This document shows, in pieces, positions 1-10,300 of a stretch of 64,000 nucleotides of DNA (the stretch's first letter is position 1; each line of letters opens with the position of its first letter). This stretch comes from Trissonchulus latispiculum (taxonomy: Eukaryota > Nematoda > Enoplea > Enoplida > Ironidae): positions 1 through 64,000 of the forward strand of contig JASAND010019865.1 of the NCBI GenBank assembly GCA_030248195.1, read 5' to 3'. Below the pieces are notes generated by a model. The model saw nothing but the letters and a program-made list of their open reading frames with translations, was not told where the DNA came from and made no database searches. A program made the position numbers and the translations under genes.

Positions 1-1192
1 GACCGGTCCGGACCCTGGTCAGGGCGCCACAGGCCACTTTGGAGGGGTCCTCCAATGACAAAAAATGTTCGCCTCACCAAGGGCTTTCATTTGATACCAA
101 ACATGGCCACTTTTGGAAAAATCGATTTTTGGCCATTTTGGACCGGTCCGGACCCTGGTCAGGGCGCCACAGGCCGCTGGGACCACTTTGGAGGGGTCCT
201 CCAATGACAAAAAATGTTCGCCTCACCAAGGGCTTTCATTTGATACCAAACTTGGCCACTTTTAGAAAAATCGATTTTTGGCCATTTTGGGCATGGTCCA
301 CGGTCCGGACCCCTGGCCAGGGCGCCACAGGGGTCCGGGCGAAACCTACTATAGCCTATGCTGTAGTGCTCCCGCACCCCACCCCAAACCCCAAATAAGA
401 GAGACCTGCTCCCTGTAGATATTTCTGTAGAAGAGGTTAAAGTTGGAGTTGCGACACGGTAGGGCCCACCACCACCAGGGTGCCCCCTAGCCACATGGAT
501 AGGTCCTAGACCGAAACTAATGGGCCATTTAGATTCACCATATATATAGGGGTTCCTATTCGAATACGAAACCTCAGCCCAGCAGCTCTTATGTATAGGG
601 CTGCCTACTCCGTAGGCCCAGACCCCCCCTTTTACACGTTAACTAGTGACCCCCGGCCAGAAAACTACAGGGGACAGATCCAAAATTCATATACCCCATG
701 GCAATCTAGACCATGGGGCCATGCTCCTCGGCGAACCTCAGACCCATCGGCCTGCCCCAGTTCAAGTTTACTTGAACAGAAGGATTGACCATTTTTGAAA
801 AAAACTATCTCCGAAAAAATCGAAATCCTGCTATGTACACAGACCTATGGGGGGCCCCTACCTACTCCATACTCATTTCCCCAAAAATGGGGAAAAAGTT
901 GTTCAAAAAAAACCCCATATGGTATAGGAAATCTAAGACCTCCGACCCCTAGGGGGGGGGGAAATGGAGAGAAAGTCGTGCATTGAAAAATTGAATCTGT
1001 CATATCTCAAAAACGGCTCGGCCGATTTTGCTCAAATTTGCACAGCATGTACCCCTCGTGAAGGGGTTTCTACTGGTAAAATATGAAGGCTCTACCTCAA
1101 CTCCTCCGCCGGCAATAGGGAAAACTATTTTCCAAGAGGCGCAATACGCCTTTTTTCCCTATTCTAGGTAGTGCGCTGACGCGCACTACCTA
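1..1192 (+). repeat. Right part of a satellite-bearing element (149-bp units, tail, terminal hairpin)
   Basis: Positions 1 to about 345 hold just over two units of a tandem repeat whose unit is 149 bp in its longer array at 23130-24262 (opposite orientation). Each unit has the core GGGCTTTCATTTGATACC and a GGACCGGTCC-type palindrome. A unique tail of about 800 bp follows, related to 22306-23120 read in reverse. It ends in the inverted pair AATAGGGAAAA / TTTTCCCTATT and a perfect hairpin at 1165-1192. The element continues off the left edge. The open frames here come from the repeat and are not genes. Confidence 0.8.
1165..1192. other. Terminal hairpin, 12-bp stem, loop TGAC
   Basis: TAGGTAGTGCGC, loop TGAC, GCGCACTACCTA: a perfect inverted repeat at the junction where the satellite element meets host repeat sequence. 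The flank resumes with AATTTTGAC, which is continuous in the uninterrupted relative at 2604. This fixes the element end at the base of the hairpin. Confidence 0.85.
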
Positions 1193-1670
1193 ATTTTGAC
1201 ATTAGACAGTGTTTTTAAACTCGAAAACTTGATTGCCAACATGTTTCTGAGTCCAGAATAAGGTCAATATTGAGTTTAGAAGTCCATAAAACCCTTGTAA
1301 ACGTGTATTTCTCGCGATAATAAACACGTTAAGCCACAAATTTGGACTTTTTTAAAAAATTTTGCAAAATTTTCTGTAATTTAGCCCTTTTTTCATCAAA
1401 ATAAGGCTTGTTCTTAACGTTTTAGGCGTTTTTGCACCGTTTTAAAGCGATTTTAGGCCAAAATTTTAGAATAATTTTTCAAAAAATGACCATTTTTCGA
1501 CCAAATTTAGCTAACTTTTTGGGTCCAAAAATCGTTGGGGCGGGGTTCGGGGGGTAGCCAAAAGTGGGGGGAGGGATAGTCCAAAAATCTGGGAGGGGGT
1601 AAATTTGGTCGAAAATTTTGGGGGGGATACCCCCCCCAACCCCCCCTCCCCCAAGGAAACTATGGTTGGG
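1193..1670 (-). repeat. Internal fragment of a CATAGGTGTAA-type (hAT-like) repeat
   Basis: The stretch from ATTTTGACATTAGACAG to about 1385 matches 2608-2790, the interior of the intact element at 2414-2917. It is cut on its left by the satellite element's hairpin end and runs into a block of G and C homopolymers at 1590-1700. Positions 1393-1455 carry another motif (AACGTTTTAGGCGTTTTTGC) that recurs near 6246 and just before the DNAJC21 start codon. No coding signal. Confidence 0.6.
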
Positions 1671-2133
1671 CATAGGTGTGTTGGGGGGGGGGACTCCTCC
1701 CCCAAATGGAGGGGTCGCCAACCCCCTCCCCCTAAAAATTTTTCCTACCCCTCCCCGCAAACCGATTTTTTTCAGACCCCTCCCTCCCCCCTAAAAATTT
1801 TCAAACCCCTACCCAAATTTTTGAAAATTTTTAGCTAAAAATTCGAAATTTTTCTAAAAAATTCCAGAAATTAGCGAAAAATTGCTAGAATTCGCTTAAT
1901 TAAGCTAAAAATTGTTAAAAATAGCTGTAAATTCAGAAAATTTTTCAATTTTTTAACGAAAAATCGATTTTTCGCCGACCCCCCGTCGAAAATTTTTCTT
2001 ACCCCTCCCCCCAAATCGACTTTTCGCGCGCGCCCCCCCTTTTTCGCCAAACCCCCCTCCCTACTTTTTTCTGAACCCCCACCCCCACTGTTTTCGCCAG
2101 CCACACCTATGCCCGTAGCGTTTTACCTTGGAC
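1671..2133. repeat. G/C-run repeat with inverted ends GGGCATAGGTGTG
   Basis: The stretch opens with CATAGGTGTG and has the inverted CACACCTATG near 2101-2110. Between them are C-rich homopolymer runs and AT-rich AAAATTTT stretches. The ends resemble the CATAGGTGTAA family next door, but no target-site duplication is visible. It is probably a degraded relative. Open frames here follow G/C runs and are not genes. Confidence 0.45.
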
Positions 2134-2145
2134 CATAGGTGTAAG

Positions 2146-2955
2146 CAGTAGCGGCGCCAGGATTTTTTTGAACGGGGGGCCCGACCCAAAAATCCGGCGA
2201 CCTTTTTTTGGGGACTCCAAACTTTTTGCCAAATTTTAGCAAATTTTAGCAAATTTTGCAAAAATTTTCTCAAATTTTAGCAAAAATTTTTCGATTTTTT
2301 GCAAAATTTTGTCGATTTTTAAAAAAATTTCTTAAAAACACTCAAATTATGCATATATAAACAGCTGAAAAAATCCAAAGGGAGGGGCCCAAATCGCAAA
2401 GGGGGGGCCGGGGCATAGGTGTAACGGAGATTTGGGGTGGGGGGAGCCCCCTCCCCCGCAATTTTGGGAGGGCCCCCTTTTTAGACCCCCCCCCAAACCC
2501 CCCAGGACCCTCACCAAACCTCCCACAAAAAATTTTTCAATTTTTATGCCAAAAATCGCTTTTTCAGCCAATGCTAATGCCGAAAAACATAAAATCATTA
2601 AGTAATTTTGACATTAGACAGTGTTTTTAAACTCGAAAACTTGATTGCCAACCTGTTTCTGAGTCCAGAATAAGGTCAATATTGAGTTTAGAAGTCCATA
2701 AAACCCTTATAAACGTGTATTTCTCGCGATAATAAACACGTTAAGCCACAAATTTGGACTTTTTTGAAAAATTTTGCAAAATTTACCCTAAAACTGGCCA
2801 AATTTACCCCCCCCCCCCCCCAGTTGGGGGGGGGCCGGGGGCCCCAAAAATTTCTGGGGGGGGGGTTTTGAAAAAATGTAATTGGGGGATACCCCCCCCC
2901 CCCCAATTACACCTATGGGCCGGGCCCCCCGGGCTCCCCCCTGTCGCCGCCACTG
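2146..2955. mobile_element. hAT-like element B nested in A
   Basis: The ends are CAGTAGCGGCGCCAGG and, inverted, CAGTGGCGGCGACAGG. A perfect 8-bp duplication GGTGTAAG lies at 2138-2145 and 2956-2963, and the duplicated bases are part of the end of element A, which proves the order of insertion. It carries no transposase. About 500 bp of it is a further insertion (element C). Confidence 0.87.
2414..2917. mobile_element. hAT-like element C nested in B
   Basis: It starts CATAGGTGTAACGGAG and ends AATTACACCTATG. The flanking octamers GGCCGGGG (2406-2413) and GGCCGGGC (2918-2925) match at 7 of 8. It is the same family as element A in opposite orientation, so the family was active both before and after element B. 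Its body contains the uninterrupted AATTTTGAC site used as an empty-site reference for the satellite element. Confidence 0.82.
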
Positions 2956-3629
2956 GGTGTAAGGTGGGGGGGGGGTAGGCCCCAAGCCTTTTTTCAACCC
3001 TCCCCCAAAACTTTTCTGGGGGGACGCTCCCCCCACCCCCCAACTTGGGGGAGGGGTAGTCTGCCGAAGGCGCGAAAAATGGCCAAAAATTGGGTATTTC
3101 TATTTCAAAAATGTCCAAATTTTGGCTTAAACTGTTTATTATTATTATGAGAAATACACGTTTTTAACTGTATTATGGATCTTATGACTCAATATTGACC
3201 TTATTTTGGACTTGGAAACATGTTGGCAGTCAAGTTTTTAAGTTTGAAACCACCGTCAAATATTAAAATTACTTTATGGTTAGATGTTTTTTATCATTAG
3301 AAACGGCTGAAAATGCGATTTTTGGCATAAAAAATGAAACATTTTAGGGGGAGGGTTGGGTGGGGGGGGGGTTGGGTGGGGGGGGGTTGGGGGTCTCCAG
3401 AGGGGGCCCACCCAGAAAAGGTTGGGAGGGAGCCTCCCCCATCCCAAATCTCCGTTACACCTATGCCTTGGACCCCCCTTTCAAAATCCTGGGTGCGGAC
3501 CTGTTTTGGTGGGTATATATATATACAAGTAACAAAAATGCTCCGCACAAAAGGGGATAATATGTGTGTTGGGCCTATGTCTATCCTTTAAATTCCGGTT
3601 GAGAAAAGCATATATAAATCCGACACCGC

Positions 3630-4590
3630 AAAAGTTGCTCAGCTCACTTAGGGCTTTCATTTGATACCAAATTTTACCACTTTTGAAAAATTTTATTTTT
3701 GACCCAAAATCGCCTAAGTCCCCACCTCACCTCACCACAGCACTCTACAGCCACTTTGGGTGTGCAGTTCTATGGCAAAAGTTGCTCAGCTCACTTAGGG
3801 CTTTCATTTGATACCAAATTTTACCACTTTTGAAAAATTTTATTTTTGACCCAAAATCGTCTAAGCCCCCCACCCAACCACAGCACTCTACAGCCACTTT
3901 GGGTATGCAGTTCTATGACAAAAGTTGCTCAGCTCACTTAGGGCTTTCATTTGATATCAAATTTTACCACTTTTGAAAAATTTTATTTTTGACCCAAAAT
4001 CGCCTAAGTCCCCACCCCACCCCACCACAGCACTCTACAGCCACTTTGGGTATGCAGTTCTATGACAAAAGTTGCTCAGCTCACTTAGGGCTTTCATTTG
4101 ATACCAAATTTGACCACTTTTGAGAAACTTTCATTTTTGACCGAAAATCGCCAAGTCCCCACCCCACCCCACCACAGCACTCTACAGCCACTTTGAGCAT
4201 GCAGTTCTATGACAAAAGTTGCTCAGCTCGCTTAGGGCTTTCATTTGGCACCAAATTTGACCACTTTTGAAAACTTTCATTTTTGACCGAAAATCGCCCA
4301 AGTCCCCACCCCACCCCACCACAGCACTCTACAGCCACTTTGAGCATGCAGTTAGTTCTATGACAAAAGTTGCTCAGCTCGCTTAGGGCTTTCATTTGGT
4401 ACCAAATTTGACCACTTTTGAAAAATTTCATTTTTGACCGAAAATCGCTTAAGTCCCCACACCACCCACCACAGCACTCTACAGCCACTTTGAGCATGCA
4501 GTTCTATGACAAAAGTTGCTCAGCTCGCTTAGGGCTTTCATTTGGTACCAAATTTGACCACTTTTGAAAAATTTTATTTTCGACCACTTG
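3630..4590 (+). repeat. Satellite array of about 147-bp units, seven copies
   Basis: Units begin AAAAGTTGCTCAGCTC at 3630, 3777, 3920, 4067, 4214, 4365 and 4511, spaced 143-151 bp, and the last is truncated. Each has the core GGGCTTTCATTTGATACC (later copies TTTGGTACC), then CCACTTTTGAAAA, then a C-rich part ending in CACTCTACAGCCACTTTG. The core is shared with the 149-bp satellite but the rest of the unit is not. The later units share changes (TTTGAGCATGCAG), showing local homogenisation. Confidence 0.9.
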
Positions 4591-5467
4591 ACCCCCCACC
4601 CGACTGACCTTTCAAAGTGGAACCAGCCCAGCAAAATAGGTACGTCGGACGGCAAAACGGATACCGGGAATGAGCTGGGCACACCAGAAAACCCCTATAG
4701 ACAAAGTTTTGAGAGGCCAGGTAAAGCCTACTATGGACCTCCAGGAAGCGGTTTCCGACTTGACCCTCCCGACGGCAAAGTGGAACCAGCCCAGCAAGAT
4801 GGGTGGGTCTGACGGTAAAACTGACTGCGGGAATCGATTCTCCGTGCCAGAAAACCATTGTATGGAAGATTTGAGCGTTCAAAGTTAAATAGATAACGAG
4901 AAATTTCGATTTTTCATTTTTCGAATTTTCGCCATCTTTGACGGGCCACTGTGGTCGCTAGGGAAGTGATAGAGAAACGCAACCTGGACCGTTAGTTAGT
5001 TCAATATATGTAATTTCTGAATATAAAAAGAAATCAGCTCCAGCTAGTAACGTTCGACCTGAGCGACGACCACAAAAATGGTCACTTTTCGCTATGAGCC
5101 GACTTTTGCGGCGCCACTGCGGCGCTGTGGCGCAGCTGCGGCGCAAAAAATGTTGTGATTCTTAAATTCTTTAGAGGGTACTACTAGACCCCATAGCCCT
5201 TTAGGTTGGCCCACCGCTGCAGATCACGTGAAAGCGGCGAACATTATGTACAATACAACCATCAAATAGGAGAAACCGGAAAAAAAACATCGCCGCCATA
5301 ACCGGTCCGGGGCGCAACTTTTTAACGGTAAGTGATACGGGGCTGAAACTTCACAGACATACTAAACTCGATGTGCTCTACAATTTGCGCATGAAATCTG
5401 CGCAGGATTTTGCGCAGCTTCTGCGCAGCTTATTTTACACTGTCTCCAGCCACTTTTCACACATATT
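4591..5467. repeat. Tail downstream of the 147-bp satellite, with a diverged two-unit repeat
   Basis: Two diverged copies of a roughly 162-bp unit start GGAACCAGCCCAGCAA at about 4619 and 4781, both running into CAGAAAACC. Positions 5095-5145 and 5390-5430 are rich in GGCGC and CTGCGCAG. The block ends at the hairpin at 5468. The order (satellite, 0.85 kb tail, hairpin) copies that at 1-1192. No convincing coding sequence. Confidence 0.5.
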
Positions 5468-5493
5468 ATAGGGGTCGCTGCCGCGACCCCTAT
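5468..5493. other. Perfect hairpin, 11-bp stem, loop TGCC
   Basis: ATAGGGGTCGC, loop TGCC, GCGACCCCTAT. It has the same size and layout as the hairpins at 1165 and 22278 but a different stem sequence. It lies at the matching distance downstream of a satellite array, so it is a candidate third terminus of the same kind of element. The internal AGAATAGGG motif is not clearly kept here. Confidence 0.6.
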
Positions 5494-5616
5494 GATATAT
5501 ATATTCCCCCAAATTTTCGACCAACTTTACCACGACCTCCCAGGTTTCCCTTTCCCACCTTCCTTCACTCTCCCTCCCCCACCCACCCCACCCTCCCCTC
5601 CTCCCGAATCATCCCC

Positions 5617-6139
5617 CATAGGTGTAAGGTTGGGCGGGGTATTTTTTCAATTATTTGTTCAACCCCCCCCCCCCCATAAATTTTGGGGGGGGGTCGTCCC
5701 CCCCCAACTGGGGGGGCTGGGGGGGGGGTAGTCGCGCCGAAGGCCAAAAATTGGGTATTTTTAGAGTAAATTTTGCAAAAATTTTCAAAAATGTCCAAAT
5801 TTTTGGCTTAAAGTGTCTATTATTGCGAGGAATACACATTTTTAACTATATTATGAACTTTCTGACTCATTATTGACCTTATTTTGGACTTGGAAACATG
5901 TTGGCAATCAAGTTTTCGAGTTTAAAAACCATGTCTAATGTCAAAATTACTTCATAGTTGAATGTTCAATGGCATTAGAAACGGCTGAAAATGCGATTTT
6001 TGGCATAAAAATTGAAAAATTTTTTTGGGGGAGGGTTGGGGTGGTCCTGTGGGGGGGGGGGTTGGGGGGTCTCCAGAGGGGGCCCCCAAAAAAAAAGTTG
6101 GGGGGGAGCCCCCCACCCCAAATCTCCGTTACACCTATG
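5617..6139. mobile_element. CATAGGTGTAA-type hAT-like element, solo copy
   Basis: It opens CATAGGTGTAAGG and closes CTCCGTTACACCTATG, with the same orientation and internal sequence as element A (for example TTGACCTTATTTTGGACTTG). It is about 520 bp with G runs of 7-10. The flanking octamers do not form a clear duplication, so it is older or rearranged. No transposase. Confidence 0.7.
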
Positions 6140-6641
6140 ATTCCCCCAAATTCTTGCATTAGAAAATCCAAACACTAGCGTAGAAACGGAAAACTTTCTG
6201 CATTTGAACGTCTGTTCTGTATCGTCAAAACAAGACTTGCTTTTATCGTTTTAAGCGTTGTTTACACTGTTTTACATGGATTTTAAGCCAAAATTTGAGA
6301 AATTTCAAAAAATTAGTTAAATTGGTGAAATGGGTTATATGTACGTATATATATACGTACGTATATATAATTGGTACAATGGATGGAACCTTTTGGCTCC
6401 AAAAAAGGACTGGGGCCGGGCTGGGGCTTATCCAAGATTTTGAAAGGGAGGGGCTTTGGAAAAATTACCGAAAAGGAGTTACATTTACAACAATTTATAT
6501 ACATTTTCTGTAATATATAAAGTGTTGATAAAATTTTGCTTCAGACAACCCAAAAGGAGGGGTTCTCCCGAACACCTCCACTATGGCTGTAGCACCTGTT
6601 TGGATTAGGGGCATAGTTTCACCAGCGGGAAGGATTGGGGG
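6140..6641. other. Repeat-derived intergenic sequence
   Basis: No gene seen. Positions 6219-6290 match the motif at 1393-1455 (ATCGTTTTAAGCGTTGTTTA). A short run of alternating GTACGTATATATAC lies near 6340-6370. Confidence 0.4.
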
Positions 6642-6808
6642 CATGGGCGTATCCAGGGGGAGGGTTTTGGGGGTTGAAACCCCCTCCTTTTGAGTTAACT
6701 TTTATGAAAACTCCATTACAAAATGTGCAAATTTTTATCAAAACCCCCTCCTTTTCAGTAAATTTTAGTTAAAACCCCCTCCTTTTCAAAATCCTGGATA
6801 CGCCCCTG
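6642..6808. mobile_element. hAT MITE, 167 bp
   Basis: The ends are CATGGGCGTATCCAGG and, inverted, CAGGGGCGTATCCAGG, flanked by a perfect 8-bp duplication ATTGGGGG at 6634-6641 and 6809-6816. The body repeats AAAACCCCCTCCTTTT several times in direct orientation. The end sequence follows the CAGNGGCGNANCCAGG pattern of hAT elements in many animals. Confidence 0.88.
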
Positions 6809-7346
6809 ATTGGGGGGTATTCCCCCCAAAATTTCCGACCTCCTTTGCCACCCCCGGCCTTTCTTGGAGTCAAACAGTTAGCTAAATGTTGCCCAAAATA
6901 GTCATTTTTTTGAAATTTTTTTCTCAAATTGTTGTCTTAAAATAGCTTTAAAGCCGTGTATAAAGTTAAACGCCTGAAACAATCAAAACAAACTTTGTTT
7001 TGATGAAAAAGCGCTAAAATACAGAAAATTTTGCATTTTTAGGCCATTTTTTGGATTTTCTGAGGTCCCAATTTTGGAGGGGGGTTCGGGGCACATTTCG
7101 GGGATCGACCACCAGACTTCCAAGGTTTATATACCCCTCCTCCAACCAAAATTTCCATTGAAACTATGTTGGGGTAGTAGAAGATCCAATTTTGGCTCGG
7201 GGGGACCCTACCGAATCTGGGGGGGGAGGACTGACTAACTAACCAAAATTCTCTGCCTTTTTTAGTGCTTTTTTGTTTTAACGATATATAAAACAACTCT
7301 TTTATCGTTTTAGGCATCTTTAAACCGTCTATTTTGTTTGTCTAAA
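6809..7346. other. G-rich repeat remnants up to the DNAJC21 start codon
   Basis: Contains G/C runs at 7075-7095 and 7195-7230 and AT-rich repeat fragments. The last 60 bp before the start codon (CTTTTATCGTTTTAGGCATC) resemble the repeat motif at 6240-6290 and 1415-1455, so the 5' flank of DNAJC21 appears to be transposon-derived. No TATA box or other promoter motif could be picked out with confidence. Confidence 0.4.
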
Positions 7347-10300
7347 ATGAAGTGTCATTATGAAGTTCTCGGCATTGAAAGAGACGCTTCGGATGATGAA
7401 ATTAAAAGGGCATATAGAAAATTGGCTCTGAAATGGCATCCAGGTAAGCTTTTTCAGCCATTACGCATTATATACGTCTAGTTCTGCATAATGCATGTAA
7501 GCTCAAGCGATTTGACTATGCATAAATCATGTTGTAGATGAAGCAACAGATGGCCTGTCTCTAGCGTATGTATATATATATACAGAACTTCCTTGAAGAC
7601 AAAATAGAAATAATGTTATTCACAGGAATGGTCATTGATATGTAGATTGTCATACGCGTATTCGCAATTTTAAACAAACAAAAAGTTGTGTGACGAAATA
7701 TATAACTTTGAGTAAATTAATTAATCGAATCGTAGTTGGCGCAATTGTGGAGTGAATGAATTACGGTATGTGATGTGGCTTGTATTAGAGATGCACCAGG
7801 GCGGGTTCCGAGACCTCATCGGGGCCCGGCCGGGGCCGGGAAATTGGATATACAAATGGAAAAATTTCAAATGTTTCTTAAAAGTTCTGATTTTGTTCTA
7901 ATTTGATCATAGACAAACTGGTATTTCTTCAATTAAATCGACTAACGATTTGTAACAATTTAACTTACTTTTGACATTTGAAATTCGTAAATTTGGCCAA
8001 AAGATGTCAAAAACTTACAAAATTTTGCTTAATTTTTGCCCCGGTCACTACCGGGGCCATGCCTCGGTGCATCTCTACATATATAGCTTCTATGTAGCGT
8101 TTTCTGTGTCTGCTCTTCGTCATCCTAATTCTGTTGGTGGCTGACTGTTTATTTTGGTGTTGATTGTTGTTGTTGTTTGCATATTTTGTTTAGACAAGAA
8201 TCGTGAGAATGAGGAGGAGGCAACTGGACAGATGACCCTGATCCAGCAGGCCTATGATGTCCTGAGTGACTCCCATGAACGGGCCTGGTACGATCGCCAT
8301 CGTGATCAGATACTCAAAGGAGGTCAGTCTTTATAGAAGGCACTAATTACGTAGGATTCATGGGGAAGGCCGGGATAGGCAGGGATGTTAAAATCGAAGA
8401 TTTTATACTGATTTTAAAAAAGTGCTCCGATTTTGCTATGTAATATAATCTTGGTTGTGGTATGTATATTCTCTTTAATATTGCTATTTTTTAGCTTTGA
8501 AATGGCAGGCTTTCCTACTTTGCAGATTCACAGATTTTTTGTTGTCATTCTACATTGCTCTATCTGCTACTGTAGCTTTTTGTTGTAAGTCTTGTTTTTT
8601 GTGTCATTTAGGCATCGACGAAGACTACAAAGATGATGCAATCAACTTATTCCCCTATTTCAGTGCCACTTCTTATTCCGGTTATGGAGATGATGAAAAA
8701 GTATGGATTAGACTTTCTATTGTAATTTTAAGCATTGAACGTACGTAAGTATCTTTTAAAATGATTTGTTGCCTACTTTGCGGAGGGAAGGAGGAATAAT
8801 AGCACGCTGGTAGCTCCTGTTTCCATTAGGATTTCTATCATGGATATTAGTTACGTAACCAGAGAAGTAGGGACATCATGCAGGTAGCCCCTGTTTTAAT
8901 TAGGATTTCTTATGCACGTTAATTAATTGTATATATAATTAGTTACGTAACAATATTTTAGGGTTTCTATGCAGTCTATCGAGGTGTGTTTGAGACGATC
9001 GCCGTACAGGATTTGGACTTCCTGGAGGACAAATCCGAGACCTATCCAACCTTTGGCTATGCATCTTCCGACTATGCTGAAGTATATATGTATATACACG
9101 TCAGGTTTTTGCCTTTTGTTTCTCCATCTTGATGGAAGTATCTTTGAGACTAGTACGTAAGCTAAGCGTAGCTAAGTTCGGTATTTTTCTGGAAGGGCTG
9201 TCGTCTGTAATTTCTAGTTAGGTTTAAGTTACAGCTCCGAATTTTGCTTTATGTCGTACTTTCGAAACACTTGAAAATTAATTACGCTTTATGCCTGCTC
9301 ACCATTTTGAACCTTTGTAGACTAATATGTTCACATTCACTTGAGATTTCATCACAAGTTTATTGTAAGAACTTTGAAAATTGTTGAAATTTTGGAAAAA
9401 ATAAATTTTGAGTGTAGATTTTGCAAGTTGTTTCTGTATCCTGCATATTGTAGCATTGCCTCTATTCGTTGACTTTAGATAGTGGGACCGTTCTATGCCT
9501 TTTGGTCAGGCTATTGTACGGCTCGGAGCTATGCCTGGCTGGACAAGTATGACATTCGACAGGCCCCGAATAGACGGGTCGTCCGGGCCATGGAAAAGGA
9601 CAATAAAAAGCTGAGGGACGCGGGTCGACGTCAGCGAAATGAGCAAGTTCGGGTATGTCGAGCTCCGTGTCAGCTGGTGCTGGAATGACAATTAAATTTC
9701 TTTAATTAGCATAATATGCATACCTTGAGAGTGATGCACAGGTTGACACGGAAAAGTATTAAATGGGTGGGGGATAGCCAAAGCGCCTGCCCTAGTCCGG
9801 ACAAGGCATGCAAGCCTTGGTGTAAAAGGAAATATTTTTGATTTATTGTTTGAATCATAATCAAATTTGATGGATGCCTGGCAGGCTCCAATGAATAAAT
9901 GAGCTCACTCGAAAATTTAGTGCACGAGAATTTAATTAGGAAATTGTGCAGATTTGAACGCTTCTGTCAGAGTGGTTATAGATTGCCAGAATTGGCTAGA
10001 AAAAACAACTACACAATTTTAGATGATTTAAGTTAAAGGATGAAATTCTTGTTTCTTCCGACAAATCACCAGTTGTTAATAAGTATAGATCCATATTTCT
10101 TGAATTTGTATTCTTGTGTGGTTCCAGGAACTGGTTGCCTTCATTAGAAAGCGTGACAAACGAGTCCAAGCCTATCGTCAGGAACTGGAGGCGAAACGAG
10201 CCCTGCAGGCTCAGAAGGCTGAGCAGCATGCAAAGGAGCAACGAAGAAAGAATATACTGTAAGTGTCGTCCTTGCGTTCCACCCTACTAAAATGATGTAT

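Larger units (their letters stand above)
2134..3465. mobile_element. hAT-like non-autonomous element A (host of two nested insertions)
   Basis: The ends are CATAGGTGTAAG (2134) and CTTACACCTATG-type (to 3465), flanked by a perfect 8-bp duplication CCTTGGAC at 2126-2133 and 3466-3473. An 8-bp duplication with short inverted ends is the hAT signature. Without its insert the element is about 515 bp, with long G runs and no transposase. Element B sits 12 bp inside its left end. It is the same family as 2414-2917 and 5617-6139. Confidence 0.85.

Noticed and set aside
2804..3118. Pro/Gly-rich open frames on both strands
   Set aside because: They follow G and C homopolymer runs of hAT-like elements and occur in every frame; no coding evidence.
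3334..3591. 85-residue frame with GGVGGGWGSP
   Set aside because: Lies across the end of hAT-like element A and its flank; G-run artefact.
5410..5876. Pro-rich and G-run frames around 5.4-5.9 kb
   Set aside because: Composed of C-rich repeat sequence and the end of a hAT-like element; no coding evidence.
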